Assembly (NCBI RefSeq): GCF_038502225.1
Contig: NW_027196461.1
Span: 1-64,000, forward strand
Direction of reading: 5' to 3'
DNA length: 64,000 nt
From: Cherax quadricarinatus
Lineage: Eukaryota > Arthropoda > Malacostraca > Decapoda > Parastacidae
The notes under the pieces were generated by a model that was not told where the DNA came from, did not search any database, and worked only from the letters and a program-made list of their open reading frames with translations. Shown here piece after piece: positions 11,252 to 19,386 of this stretch; position 1 is the stretch's first letter, and each line of letters opens with the position of its first letter. The translations under genes were made by a program, and so were the position numbers.

Positions 11252-11780
11252 TGTAGCTTATTTCACAGTCCCACAAGCCCTAAACACAATGAAATAAAAT
11301 GTTTGAATGAGAGCGCAGGTTAGTGTTCTCTCAAGCATCAACAAAACCAGACTGGCTCACGGTGCCTGCGTGAGGACACGGACAGAACGGGCTGCCGGAC
11401 AGGTCCGGTACCCGATGGTTCGAAAATAGGGGCGAGTTCGATAATAGGGACAAAGTTAGTTCGAAAAAAGCGTTCTATTTTCGACGAGTTCGATAAGTGA
11501 TACGCTCGAAATTTGAGGTTTCACTATACACCCAATCACTATATTTCTTTGTACAACTATGTATTATGTCCAAATAAAAAATAAATAACTAAATAAAAAA
11601 ATAAATAATAAATAAATAAAAATAAATAAGTAGCACCACCAAACAGTACCAACAGGTTTCTGTGGCAACCCTGGAAATTTGAAATTATGCTAGCCAAAAT
11701 TAGTGCTGAATAACTGATGGAACTGAATGTTTGATTGCCAGATTTGTGATGGTGGACCTGTATAAAATAAATTTACTCAC

Positions 11781-11889
11781 CATAATTTGATAAGTAGTGA
11801 TGCTGTAAAATAAGATTAAATGCTGCAAATATTTCACTGGAATATTTCAAACACCACTCGTATTTCTCAGGATTGCTTTCCGCTACCAC
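11781..11889 (-). CDS. PEX12: PEX12 exon 2
   Basis: The exon encodes VVAESNPEKYEWCLKYSSEI, then FAAFNLILQHHYLSNY. This matches the VLAESNPxxYGxLWRWFDEI and LLLQQHYLSRT block of animal PEX12. The acceptor is TGTTTCAG and the donor is ATG/GTGAGTAA. The start phase joins cleanly to exon 1 (HVMK then VVAESNP), and the end phase (one base into Gly) joins to exon 3. A transposon ends only 20 bases into the following intron. Confidence 0.92.
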
Positions 11890-12179
11890 CTGAAACATAC
11901 ACATTTAGAGATATTTAAAATGATTATCAACATCCTCTCTTTATATTCTCATGAATGATGTAGGAATTCATGATTACCAATTCCCTTTATATTTAGATTT
12001 TATATTACACTTAGACAACACTAAATGTAATACAGTACTATACATACCAAAATTCAAGAAAGGAGGGCCCCTGAAACTACCAACAAGTGTTCCTGATAAG
12101 CTCACTGTGCAATGTAATGGAAGATGAAAAGAAAAAGAAAAAAAAAAGAGATGGAACATTTAGAAAATGCAAAATTCCT
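11890..12179. other. PEX12 intron 1, unclassified
   Basis: AT-rich sequence with no recognised element. It contains the acceptor tract of exon 2. Confidence 0.3.
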
Positions 12180-12800
12180 TAAACAATATGGCTTTTAACT
12201 GGGAAGTCATGCCTGACAAACTTCAGAGAAATGGGAATTAAACAGAAGAGGTTGGGTGGACTGCATCTTCCCAGAATGTAAGAAAACCTGTGGTACAATA
12301 TAACACCACACATAAGCCTTCTATTGTGCACAAACTCCCTTCAAGGAATGCCTCTATGTTGGTACAGCTATCTTGATCCAAATAATTGAAGCTACCTTTC
12401 CCTTCCAATGATCAAACCTCATTGCTACCCATTTTCCAGGCACTTTTAAGGGTTTAGTGATTCTCCATGAATCTAAGAGCAATACTGCACAAACTAGATA
12501 CAAAAAACCAAGGTAACATACTGTACCAGTGTAGATTTTGGAATATAGCAATGCACCTAAACAACAGGAGACCAGGGTCACATTAGTGATGAGTTAGGAT
12601 TAGTGAATGTAACTAGCAGTGTCTCCCAGAGATATGTGGAAGATTTCCATAATGTTCCTGGTGTATGTAAAATAATGTACCTGCAAAGAGGGGTGAACAA
12701 TACATCATATTGTTTGTATATGTTAAAATATTGGATACAAATGGACGAACACAGCTGCAGGCTACAAGAGGATGTAGACATAGTGTAAATGGTTTAAAAA
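12180..12800 (+). pseudogene. Old family A retroelement relic
   Basis: GWVDCIFPECKKT at about 12257 corresponds to RT motif A of family A (GWIDCVFLDCKKA). About 12610-12665 resembles the SGVPQGSVLGPVLFLVYV region with frameshifts. It is much more decayed than the copies at 1.4-5.4 kb. Confidence 0.5.
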
Positions 12801-12804
12801 AACG

Positions 12805-13065
12805 ACAAGTTGAAGAATGAGACACTTGTGCAACATTTGGGAATCTTTATTACTGAAACATTTCACCAGCCAGTGGCTTCATCAGTCCAAAATATAGAAA
12901 GGCATAAAATGAGGAGGAGCTAGAGGTAATCAGTCCCTCAACCTGGAGTCAATGTGTTTAGTCCCTCAATCTTGAGAAAAGTACAGCATATGCACAAGGT
13001 GGCTTATAGTATAACAAAGACAGGTTAGTTGAAGCAGCAGGAGGCAGAGCCTGTTACATCTTAAC
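12805..13065 (-). mobile_element. Hammerhead-bearing repeat, Penelope-like type
   Basis: It shares long blocks with the repeat at 15.83-16.33 kb (GGTAATCAGTCCCTCAACCT, GAAGCAGCAGGAGGCAGAGC). On the minus strand it holds a hammerhead-type core at 12845-12896. Assignment to Penelope-like retroelements rests on the known presence of hammerhead motifs in that group; no GIY-YIG or RT coding region is visible here. Confidence 0.5.
12845..12896 (-). ncRNA. Hammerhead ribozyme-like motif (copy 3)
   Basis: On the minus strand CTGATGA, then A, then GCCA-loop-TGGT as stem II, then GAAA and TGTTTC. The order CUGANGA, stem II, GAAA is kept. Stem II is shorter than in the copy at 16249 and includes a G-U pair. 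Stem I is weak. Confidence 0.45.
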
Positions 13066-13204
13066 AATGAAATTGTTTTCTCATGATCCTAACAAAAATG
13101 CACTAATCAAGATTTAACAGACTGAGTCATATAGCATCAGATGTAGAGAGAGTTGCTCAATAGAAAAATAAGTTGAAAACCCCCAATGAAAATCAGTCAA
13201 AATT

Positions 13205-13218
13205 TTGAGGCTAACCTA

Positions 13219-13291
<73 letters not shown>

Positions 13292-13292
13292 C
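13205..13292. repeat. (CTA)n then (AAT)n microsatellite
   Basis: A run of ACT/CTA triplets passes directly into AAT triplets. It lies at the 3' (A-rich) end of the SINE that follows on the minus strand, a common place for such expansion. Confidence 0.9.
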
Positions 13293-13600
13293 TTTATTTC
13301 TAAAAAGTACACGATACAAACTTAGCATATTGTATAGGAAGCCCCTGGTTATGCAGAGCATTTGGGGCAACAAATGTTAATCAGGTTCTCCAGGCTGCGA
13401 CCCACAACAGAAAACTAACATCCAGGTACCTACTTACTGCTTGGTAAACAAGGGCAGCAGGTGTGACGAGACATGTCCAACGTAAAATCGTACACATACA
13501 ACCTAAGTAAAGCTTGTCTTTTACTCAGTCATATATAGATTAAACCCGGTTCCTGTGGTTCTAAAGCCACAGGCACTACCACTGAGCAACAGTTATTTAA
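13293..13600 (-). mobile_element. tRNA-derived SINE, type 2
   Basis: The head on the minus strand starts near 13595 with GTTGCTCAGTGGTAGTGCC, an A-box-like sequence, and GGGTTTAATC, a weak B box. The body shares GCGACCCACA and TAACATCCAGGTACCTA with the type 1 SINEs at 14.1 kb and 17.4 kb. The microsatellite at 13205 forms its tail. Confidence 0.55.
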
Positions 13601-13619
13601 CATCAACTGAGAGTATCAC

Positions 13620-13739
13620 CTTCATGACATGTGTCACAGCCGGTTGTAGGGTGGACATAAGACCATCCTGAGCCACAACGTCAAATATCGAGGGACGTGT
13701 CCTCGCTGTGACGGTAATATGAGCCCCAAACTCAGCCAT
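13620..13739 (-). CDS. PEX12: PEX12 exon 1 with start codon
   Basis: The exon encodes 40 residues, MAEFGAHITVTARTRPSIFD followed by VVAQDGLMSTLQPAVTHVMK. It matches the N-terminus of animal PEX12 (MAEHGAHIT, PSIFEVVAQDSLM). The start context is AAAACAATGG. The donor is AAG/GTGATACT, and the exon ends in phase 0 to meet exon 2. Exons 1 to 3 together give about 143 residues, against roughly 360 for a full animal PEX12. The product would sit in the peroxisomal membrane. Confidence 0.92.
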
Positions 13740-14064
13740 TGTTTTTGTTTGTTTGTTGGGTTTATGAGGGCCACTGACGGCTTACGCAGTATCGAACCCG
13801 ACTTCCCGATGTTCGGTGATGATTTGTTTCCCAAAGCTGGGCGATGAAAGATAAAGGAAAAAAGAGTTCCTTTGTAAATAGAAATATAAACCTGAAGTTT
13901 CCAACTAGATCCGGTGGACCTCCTTGTCAAGCACCAGCAGTGTGAGGCCCACACCGCCACCTGAGTTCAGTAACCGGTTTCCCACCGAAAACCGTTTGAG
14001 AATTATCCTCAAAGTGAAAACATGGCTGAAAGTAAACCGATAAGAGAAGATTTCGTTCGGATTT
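13740..14064 (-). promoter_or_regulatory. PEX12: PEX12 5' UTR and presumed promoter region
   Basis: This is single-copy sequence upstream of the PEX12 start with an ACAAACAAAC-rich leader. No TATA box was seen at an obvious distance, and the start site cannot be placed from sequence alone. A short block (13759-13795) recurs at 14497-14533, so part may be repeat-derived. Confidence 0.4.
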
Positions 14065-14303
14065 TTAACCCCGAAGGGTTAGCCACCCAGGATAACCCAA
14101 GAAAGTCAGTGCGTCATCGAGGACTGTCCTCAATCTTGTCCCCCAGGATGCGACCCACACCAGTCGACTAACACCCAGGTACCTATTTGCTGCTAGGTGA
14201 CAACAGGTGTAAGAAAAAGTGCCGAAATGTTTCCACCCGCCGGGAATCGATCCCGGGCCATCCGTGTGTGAAGCGGGAGATTTAGCCACCAGGCCACGGA
14301 GGT
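14065..14303 (-). mobile_element. tRNA-derived SINE, type 1
   Basis: On the minus strand the head reads TGGCCTGGTGGCTAAATC (A box) and GGATCGATTCC (B box). The tRNA-unrelated body contains GCGACCCACACCAGTCGACT in the plus orientation. It lies just upstream of PEX12. Other copies are at 17.3-17.9 kb and 41.4 kb. Confidence 0.75.
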
Positions 14304-14603
14304 TACAGGACCGGGTGCCCCTCCTGTAATGTGCCCGGGGGACAAAATAGATGAGGACAAGCGTCCCAGAGAGAACGGGGGAAATTTATCACGGACACTC
14401 AGGCGAGGAAAGACATCCACACCCGACGAGCGCTGGCGCAGAAGTCGCAGTTGTTGTCTACTGTTAGGGTGTTTAGGGCCACTTCTTATTCTTGTTGGGG
14501 TTGAAAGGGCCACTGACAGCTTACGCCGTATCTCTTCCTGCCTCCCGACATACAGAAAAATGAGAAATTGCCCAAACCTGTCGATGAACAGACAAGCACA
14601 GGG
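14304..14603. other. Intergenic, unclassified
   Basis: No gene seen. A block at 14497-14533 (GGGCCACTGACAGCTTACGC) repeats sequence from the PEX12 leader at 13769-13795, so a small dispersed repeat or an old duplication is present. Confidence 0.35.
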
Positions 14604-15399
14604 TGTCAGGGTATACGACAAATTCTAACCATACAATAAAGCGGGAAAGTAATGTGAAGGACCTGGGAGTGATAATGTCAAAGAGTCTCGCCTTCAAAGA
14701 CCACAGCAACGTATCTACCACATCTGCTAGGAAAATGATAGGATGAATAATGAGAACCTTCAAAACTAGGGACGCCAAGCCCGTGATGATTCTCTTCAAA
14801 TCGCGTGTTCCCTCTAGGCTGGAATACTGTTGTACACTAACGGCTCCCTTCAAGGCTGGCGACATTGCAGACCTGGAGAGTGTACAAAGAACTTTCACGG
14901 CACAAATAAGTACGATAAGGCACCTAAATTACTGGGAACGGTTGAAGGTCCTTGATCTGTATTCCCTGGAATGCAGGCGAGAGAGATACATGATAATATA
15001 CACTTGGAAGGTCCTGGAGGGATTGGTACCAAACCTGCACACGAAAATCACTCCCTATGAAAGCAAAAGACTCGGCAGGAGATGCAACATTCCCCCGATG
15101 AAAAGCAGGGGCGCCACGAGTACACTGAGAGACAACACAATAAGTGTCCGGGGCCCAAGACTGTTCAATTGCCTCCCAGCATACATAAGGGGGATTACCA
15201 ATAGACCCCTGGCTGTCTTCAAGAAGGCACTGGACAGGCACCTAAAGTCAGTACCTGACCAACCAGGCTGTGGTTCGTACGTCAGCTTGCGTGCAGCCAG
15301 CAGTAACAGCCTGGTTGATCAGACCCTGATCCACCATGAGGCCTGGTCTCAGACCGGGCCACGGGGGCATTGACCCCCGAAACCCTCTCCAGGTAAACT
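14604..15399 (+). mobile_element. Family B copy, 5' truncated
   Basis: It starts in the RT thumb region (NVKDLGVIMSKSLAFKDHS) and runs to the family 3' end near 15399. The open part is 14750-15373 and ends with SSNSLVDQTLIHHEAWSQTG. One stop (TGA for Trp) occurs at about 14743. Its 3' end directly abuts a family D copy on the same strand. Confidence 0.85.
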
Positions 15400-15400
15400 C

Positions 15401-15815
15401 TGGCCAGGCGTCAAACACCTTTTGTTGTACAGCAATAAAGGAATGGAACAGACTGCCTGCACATGTCAAAGCCAGTCATAGCATGAACCAGTTCAAGAAG
15501 AGTGACAAAAGGTGTCTGATGAATGTAGCTACAGAAAGGGAGGGGAATGATTTTCTACTTTTTAGCTAACACACGTGTAATATTTCTTTATTCCTAGTAT
15601 ATCTCCTTTATAGTATAATAATAAGATATTATCTCCTTTATATAATAATAATAATAAAAATAGTATATCTTTTATATTATAATAAGATAAAAGGACCCCA
15701 ATGGAAATAAGTCACTCTGACTTTTTTGGGTTATCCCAGGTTCTTTACACATATGCTGCTATGTATGATAATCTGTGTAAGTGTATTTGTGTTAACCAGT
15801 GGTGGTGATGGGAAG
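15401..15815 (+). mobile_element. Family D copy, 5' truncated
   Basis: It starts at GCCAGGCGTCAAACACC and encodes EWNRLPAHVKASHSMNQFKK in a short frame that ends at about 15569. The 3' UTR follows with AAGTCACTCTGACTTTTTTG and CTGCTATGTATGATAA. It is joined head to tail to family B at 15399-15401. Confidence 0.8.
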
Positions 15816-15829
15816 CTCTCAGTCTGTGA

Positions 15830-16330
15830 TGAATGGTTTTGAAAACCGACAAGTGGTTTCATCAGTCCAATACAAAGTAGAAATGGGTAAGGAGAGTAGA
15901 AGTTTGAGGTAATCAGTCCCTCAACCTGGAATCGATGTGTTCAGTCCATCACTCTTGTAGGAAGTGCAGCACAGGGCCAGAGAGGTGGCTTATATACTGC
16001 GGTGAGATGAGTTGAAGCAGGAGGAGGCGGGATCACAGTGGGACCTGCCACTAGTGTAAGTAGGTCGTCGTCCAAAGGTTGGGCAAGCGTTGAAGTCTTT
16101 GTACCAAGATCCCATGATGCTGCAGTGTCTGACAGATGTGATGAATGGTTTTGAAAACCGACAAGTTGAAGAATTGAGACACTTATGCAACACAGGTTGA
16201 GGGACTGATTACCTCAAACTTCTACTCTCCTTACCCATTTCTACTTTGTATTGGACTGATGAAGCCACTGTGTGGCGAAACGTTTCTTCAATAAAGATTC
16301 CCATGTGTTGCATAAGTGCCTCAATTCTTT
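15830..16330. mobile_element. Inverted hammerhead-bearing repeat
   Basis: The block at about 15850-15932 is repeated in inverted form at 16194-16272 (GATTACCTCAAACTTCTACT and neighbours), so the unit folds back on itself. The right copy carries an intact hammerhead-type core. The left copy loses its core into GAAAACCGACAAGTGG. The type is probably Penelope-like, inferred from the ribozyme only. Confidence 0.55.
16249..16293 (+). ncRNA. Hammerhead ribozyme motif (copy 1)
   Basis: Read in order: stem I 5' arm TATTGGA (16249-16255), core CTGATGA (16256-16262), one extra A, stem II GCCAC-TGT-GTGGC (16264-16276), GAAA (16277-16280), CGTTTC (16281-16286), stem I 3' arm TTCAATA (16287-16293). Stem I gives seven pairs, including one G-U, and stem II gives five. 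GAAACGTTTC is self-complementary, which suits the short stem III and dimeric action reported for hammerheads of Penelope-like elements. The extra A between the core and stem II departs from the consensus. Confidence 0.65.
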
Positions 16331-16523
16331 AAGCTCTCAGTCTACACCAGTGGTGGTGATGGGAAGCTCTCAGTCTACACCAGTGGTGGTGATGGGAAGC
16401 TCTCAGTCTACACCAGTGGTGGTGATGGGAAGCTCTCAGTCTACACCAGTGGTGGTGATGGGAAGCTCTCAGTCTACACCAGTGGTGGTGAAGAGAAGCT
16501 CTCAGTCTACACCAAATATCTGA
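16331..16523. repeat. 33-bp minisatellite, about six units
   Basis: The unit is AAGCTCTCAGTCTACACCAG plus TGGTGGTGATGGG. Units are almost identical, and the length is a multiple of three, so a frame stays open (16272-16523) with an 11-residue repeat SSQSTPVVVMG. I see no start context or homologue, so this is probably not a gene. Confidence 0.9.
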
Positions 16524-16800
16524 GTTCTTACCTCTCCTAGTGACCTACGTCTCACCTCTTGGCGCTATAAAAAGCTCCATTCTGTCACTTCATCTCCATA
16601 TTGTTTCATACTACGGAACAATGCTCTTCTCCAGACTGAGGGACTGACCACCTCAAAACTTTAAGGGTGATGGACTGATTACATCGTCTTCAAGTATCTT
16701 CTGCTTCTATCAACTTTTATGTACTTGACTGAAGAAGCCTACTGTGTAGGCGAAACGTTTCATAATAAAGATACCTAACTGTTGCATATGTGTCTTACCT
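16524..16800 (+). mobile_element. Second hammerhead-bearing repeat unit
   Basis: It contains GGCGCTATAAAAAGCTCC (TATA-like), GAGGGACTGACCACCTCAAA, and then a hammerhead-type core at 16720-16770, followed by AATAAAGATACC. The layout resembles the unit ending at 16330 but the sequence has diverged. Confidence 0.5.
16720..16770 (+). ncRNA. Hammerhead ribozyme-like motif (copy 2)
   Basis: Core CTGAAGA (16729-16735, allowed at N7), one extra A, stem II GCCTAC-TGT-GTAGGC (16737-16751), GAAA (16752-16755), CGTTTC. Compared with copy 1 the stem II sequence differs on both arms, yet six pairs form with the same TGT loop. That is covariation supporting a real RNA stem. Stem I is poorly formed. Confidence 0.55.
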
Positions 16801-16814
16801 AACAACGTGATGAA

Positions 16815-16920
16815 GGGAAGCTCTTAGTCTACACCAGTGGTGGTGAAAGGAAGTTCTCAGTCTACACCAGTGGTGAAGGGACACTCAGTCTACACCAGTG
16901 GTGAAGGGACGCTCTCAGTT
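16815..16920. repeat. Diverged units of the 33-bp minisatellite
   Basis: Three to four shortened units (TCTACACCAGTGGTGAAGGG) follow the second hammerhead unit. A single unit also precedes the first hammerhead repeat at 15796-15826. Confidence 0.75.
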
Positions 16921-17029
16921 ACTATATAAACAGATAAACAGTTTCAAAGGGAATAAACAAAAAAAGTATATGCGATTATGATGATAACAGCTGAAGTAGT
17001 GGAAAACCTCCAGCAAAAGAACAGGTGCC

Positions 17030-17300
17030 ATACCTGGAGTATACCTGGAGGGTCAACGCCCCCGCGGCCCGGTACATGACCAAACCTCGCGGTGGATCAG
17101 GGCTTGACTAACCAGCTTGTTACTGCTGGCCGGACGCAATTCAACGTGCAAACCACAGCCCGGCTGGTTGGGAATTGACTTTTGGTGCCTATTCAGCTCC
17201 TTCTTGAAGACACCCAGGGGTTTATTGGTAATCCCCTTTATGTATGCTGGGAGGCAGTTGAACAGTCTTGGGCCTCTGACACTTACAAGGTATACAGTCC
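17030..17300 (-). mobile_element. Family B 3' fragment
   Basis: The minus strand encodes SVRGPRLFNCLPAYIKGITN and NQPGCGLHVELRPASSNKLV, ending in the family 3' terminus at about 17030. It is older and more diverged than the 19-25 kb copies. Confidence 0.8.
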
Positions 17301-17309
17301 TAGCTGACA

Positions 17310-17915
17310 TCAATGACATACTACTGTGTAGAAAGCCACTTGTTATGTAGAACATTTCAGGCAAATTAGGTCAGTTTTGTCCCAGAATGCGACCCACACC
17401 AGTTGACTAACACCCAGGTACCCATTATTAATGATTACCTGGAGAGGGTTTCGGGGGTCAACGCCCCTGCGGCTCGCCCTGAGACCAGGCCTCATGGTGG
17501 GTCAGGGTCTGATCAACCAGGCTGTTACTGCTGGCCGCACGCAAGCTGACGTACGAACCACAGCCCGGTTGGTCAGGTACTGGCTTTAGGTGCCTGTCCA
17601 GTGCTTTCTTAGACAGCCAGGGGTCTATTGGTAATCTCCCTTATGTATGCTGGGAGGCAGTTGAACAGTCTTGGACTCCGGACACTTATTGTGTTGTCTC
17701 TCAATCTACTCGTGGCGCCCCTGCTTTTCATGGGGGGAATGTTGCATCTCGTGCCGAGTCTTTTGCTTTCATAGGGAGTGATTTTCGTGTGCGGATGGGT
17801 GAACATAGACAACCGGTATAAAAAAACATGCCCAATGTTTCAACTCTCGCCGGGAATCGAACCCGGACATCATCGTATGAAGTGAGAGCTTTTGCCACCA
17901 GGCCACGGGCCACTT
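17310..17915 (-). mobile_element. Type 1 SINE interrupted by family B
   Basis: The SINE head is at 17801-17915, with tRNA-like TGGCCTGGTGGCAAAAGC and GGGTTCGATTCCCGGC. Its body and tail are at 17310-17436 (GCGACCCACACCAGTTGACT). A family B 3' fragment at 17437-17800 lies between the two halves. Confidence 0.65.
17437..17800 (-). mobile_element. Family B 3' fragment inside a SINE
   Basis: The minus strand reads HTKITPYESKRLGTRCNIPP and RLFNCLPAYIREITNRPLAV, and ends in the usual 3' terminus at 17437. The fragment splits a SINE. Confidence 0.8.
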
Positions 17916-17937
17916 TCACATTCATTTTTCGCTCTAT

Positions 17938-18056
17938 TGTTTGGCTGAAATTTCTTTTATACTCAGCTCCAAATTTTCATTTCTTCGAGTTTTCCATAGG
18001 GGAGTAATTTAAATTTGTCTTCATTGAACCTCATATTATTATCTGAGGCCCATTTA
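17938..18056 (-). mobile_element. Family B internal relic
   Basis: It matches the segment after FADD in family B (compare 20148-20270), with several changes and stops. It is probably part of an older copy broken by the SINE. Confidence 0.55.
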
Positions 18057-18057
18057 A

Positions 18058-18893
18058 GACTATGTACAATACGAGGGTCATTACTAGGAATGAGGTAAAA
18101 TTACACTTGTGTTAGCTAAAAAATAAAAAAATCATTCCCCTCCCTTTCTGTAGCTACATTCATCAGACACCTTTTGGGACTCTTCTTGAACTGGTTCATG
18201 CTATGACTGGCTTTGACATGTGCGGGCAGTCTGTTCCATTCCTTTATTGCTGTACAATAAAAGGTGTTTGAAGCCTGGCCAATGACTGTGGGTACTACAA
18301 AGTTTTGCTCTCCCCCTAGTACTATGATTGCTTTGGTTCCCAACCTTGACAAAATTGGCAGCAAGATATTCTGGACACTGTTTGTGAGCAATTTTATAAA
18401 CTTGATTTAACTTCAGTTGTTTTACTCTGTCTTCAACATTCAGCATATCGAACTGCTGTAATTCATCCTGGCCTACATACTCACTTGGACCCAGGTCCAG
18501 GATGAATCTTATAATTTTGTTTTGGGTGATTTGCAGTTTATCTTTCAGTTTTTTTTGTCAAGGCAGAGTATCATGAAGAGCAAGCGTAGTCCATATGACA
18601 CTGTATAAGAGCTAGACATAGGGTCCTGCGAGCCTCAGTAAGCAGACACTGTGCTTGTCTATAGAGGAACTTCAGTCTGACATTCGCTTTCTTTACTACA
18701 CTGTTCCCTGTCAGTTCTCCTGACATGCATGGGTCAAAGGGGATTCCCAGATATTTTACTGAGGAAACTGAAGTAATGAGCTCCCCATTACACTGGAAAT
18801 TAAAATTATTTACCCTCCTCAGTTTATGTTTCGTGCCAAAGAGAATGTCTTCCGTTTTCCCAAGGTGTAATGATAGTTTGTTGTCCACTAACC
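18058..18893 (-). mobile_element. Family D copy, 5' truncated
   Basis: The minus strand encodes SVKYLGIPFDPCMSGELTGN and FLYRQAQCLLTEARRTLCLA (RT thumb and beyond). After frame changes it continues to EWNRLPAHVKASHSMNQFKK and the 3' UTR with AATGACCCTCGTATTGTA. Its truncated 5' end at 18893 meets the 3' end of a family B copy, the same pairing of families as at 15.4 kb. Confidence 0.8.
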
Positions 18894-18895
18894 AT

Positions 18896-19384
18896 TGGTT
18901 ACCTGGAGGTTATTCCGGGGATCAACGCCCCCGCGGCCCGGTCCATGACCAGGCCTCCCGATGGATCAGGGCCTGATCAACTAGGCTGTTACTGCTGGCC
19001 GCACGCAGTCCAACGTACGAGCCACAGCCCGGCTGATCCGGCACTGACTTTAGGTATCTGTCCAGCTCTCTCTTGAAGGCAGCCAGGGGTTTATTGGCAA
19101 TTCCCCTAATGCTTGATGGGAGGCTGTTGAACAGTCTTGGGCCCCGGACACTTATGGTGTTTTCTCTTAGTGTACCAATGGCGCCCCTACTTTTAATTGG
19201 GGGCATTTTGCATCGCCTGCCCAGTCTTTTACTTTCGTAGGGAGTGATTTCTGTGTGCAGATTTGGGACCATTCCTTCCAGGATTTTCCAAGTGTAGATT
19301 ATGATATATCTCTCCCTCCTGCGTTCCAACGAGTACAAGTCAAGTGCTTCCAAGCGTTCCCAGTAGTTAAGGTGCTTGACAGAA
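18896..19384 (-). mobile_element. Family B copy, short
   Basis: The ORF 18922-19353 ends with SSNSLVDQALIHREAWSWTG. It keeps the 3' end at 18896 and is truncated at about 19384, where the 3' end of the next copy begins. The C-terminal frame has no stops. Confidence 0.85.
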
Positions 19385-19386
19385 AC

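Larger units (their letters stand above)
10388..11526 (-). mobile_element. Tigger-type deletion derivative
   Basis: The ends read CAGTGGAACCTCAAATATCG on the left and its inverted match (TTGAGGTTTCAC) on the right, at TA sites in the family F 3' UTR. The ORF inside (10979-11251, minus) joins a Tigger N-terminus to its C-terminus. A family B 3' fragment is nested at 10594-10808. Confidence 0.75.
8714..11635 (+). mobile_element. Family F: L2-like non-LTR retrotransposon, broken
   Basis: It begins inside the RT (NYRTISNLHPLSKIFEKLI) and continues through FIDLRKAFDTVDHD and GVPQGSVLGPLL. The best open frame is 8730-9191. Later parts need frame changes: FADDT is readable at about 9210, and the C-terminal GPKIWNSLPVNIKE lies at about 9910. 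The 3' UTR runs to 10387, is interrupted by a Tigger derivative (10388-11526), and resumes to an AATAAATAA-type tail near 11635. It is 5' truncated and inactive. Confidence 0.7.
7621..11760. mobile_element. 4.1 kb TIR transposon with nested insertions
   Basis: The ends are inverted repeats beginning CAGGTCCACCATCACAAATC, 24 of 25 bases identical, with TA on each outer side (7619-7620 and 11761-11762). This is the signature of a Tc1/mariner-superfamily insertion. Once the nested L2-like copy (8714 to about 11635) is removed, about 1.2 kb remains. No intact transposase is left. The right end stops 20 bases from PEX12 exon 2. Confidence 0.75.

Noticed and set aside
13634..13960. 108-aa minus-strand frame over PEX12 exon 1
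   Set aside because: It is in another frame from MAEFGAHIT. The exon 1 frame is supported by homology and splice phase.
14065..14303. tRNA gene
   Set aside because: A and B boxes are present but the sequence cannot fold as a full cloverleaf, and a SINE body follows. The same holds for 13.6 kb, 17.9 kb and 41.5 kb.
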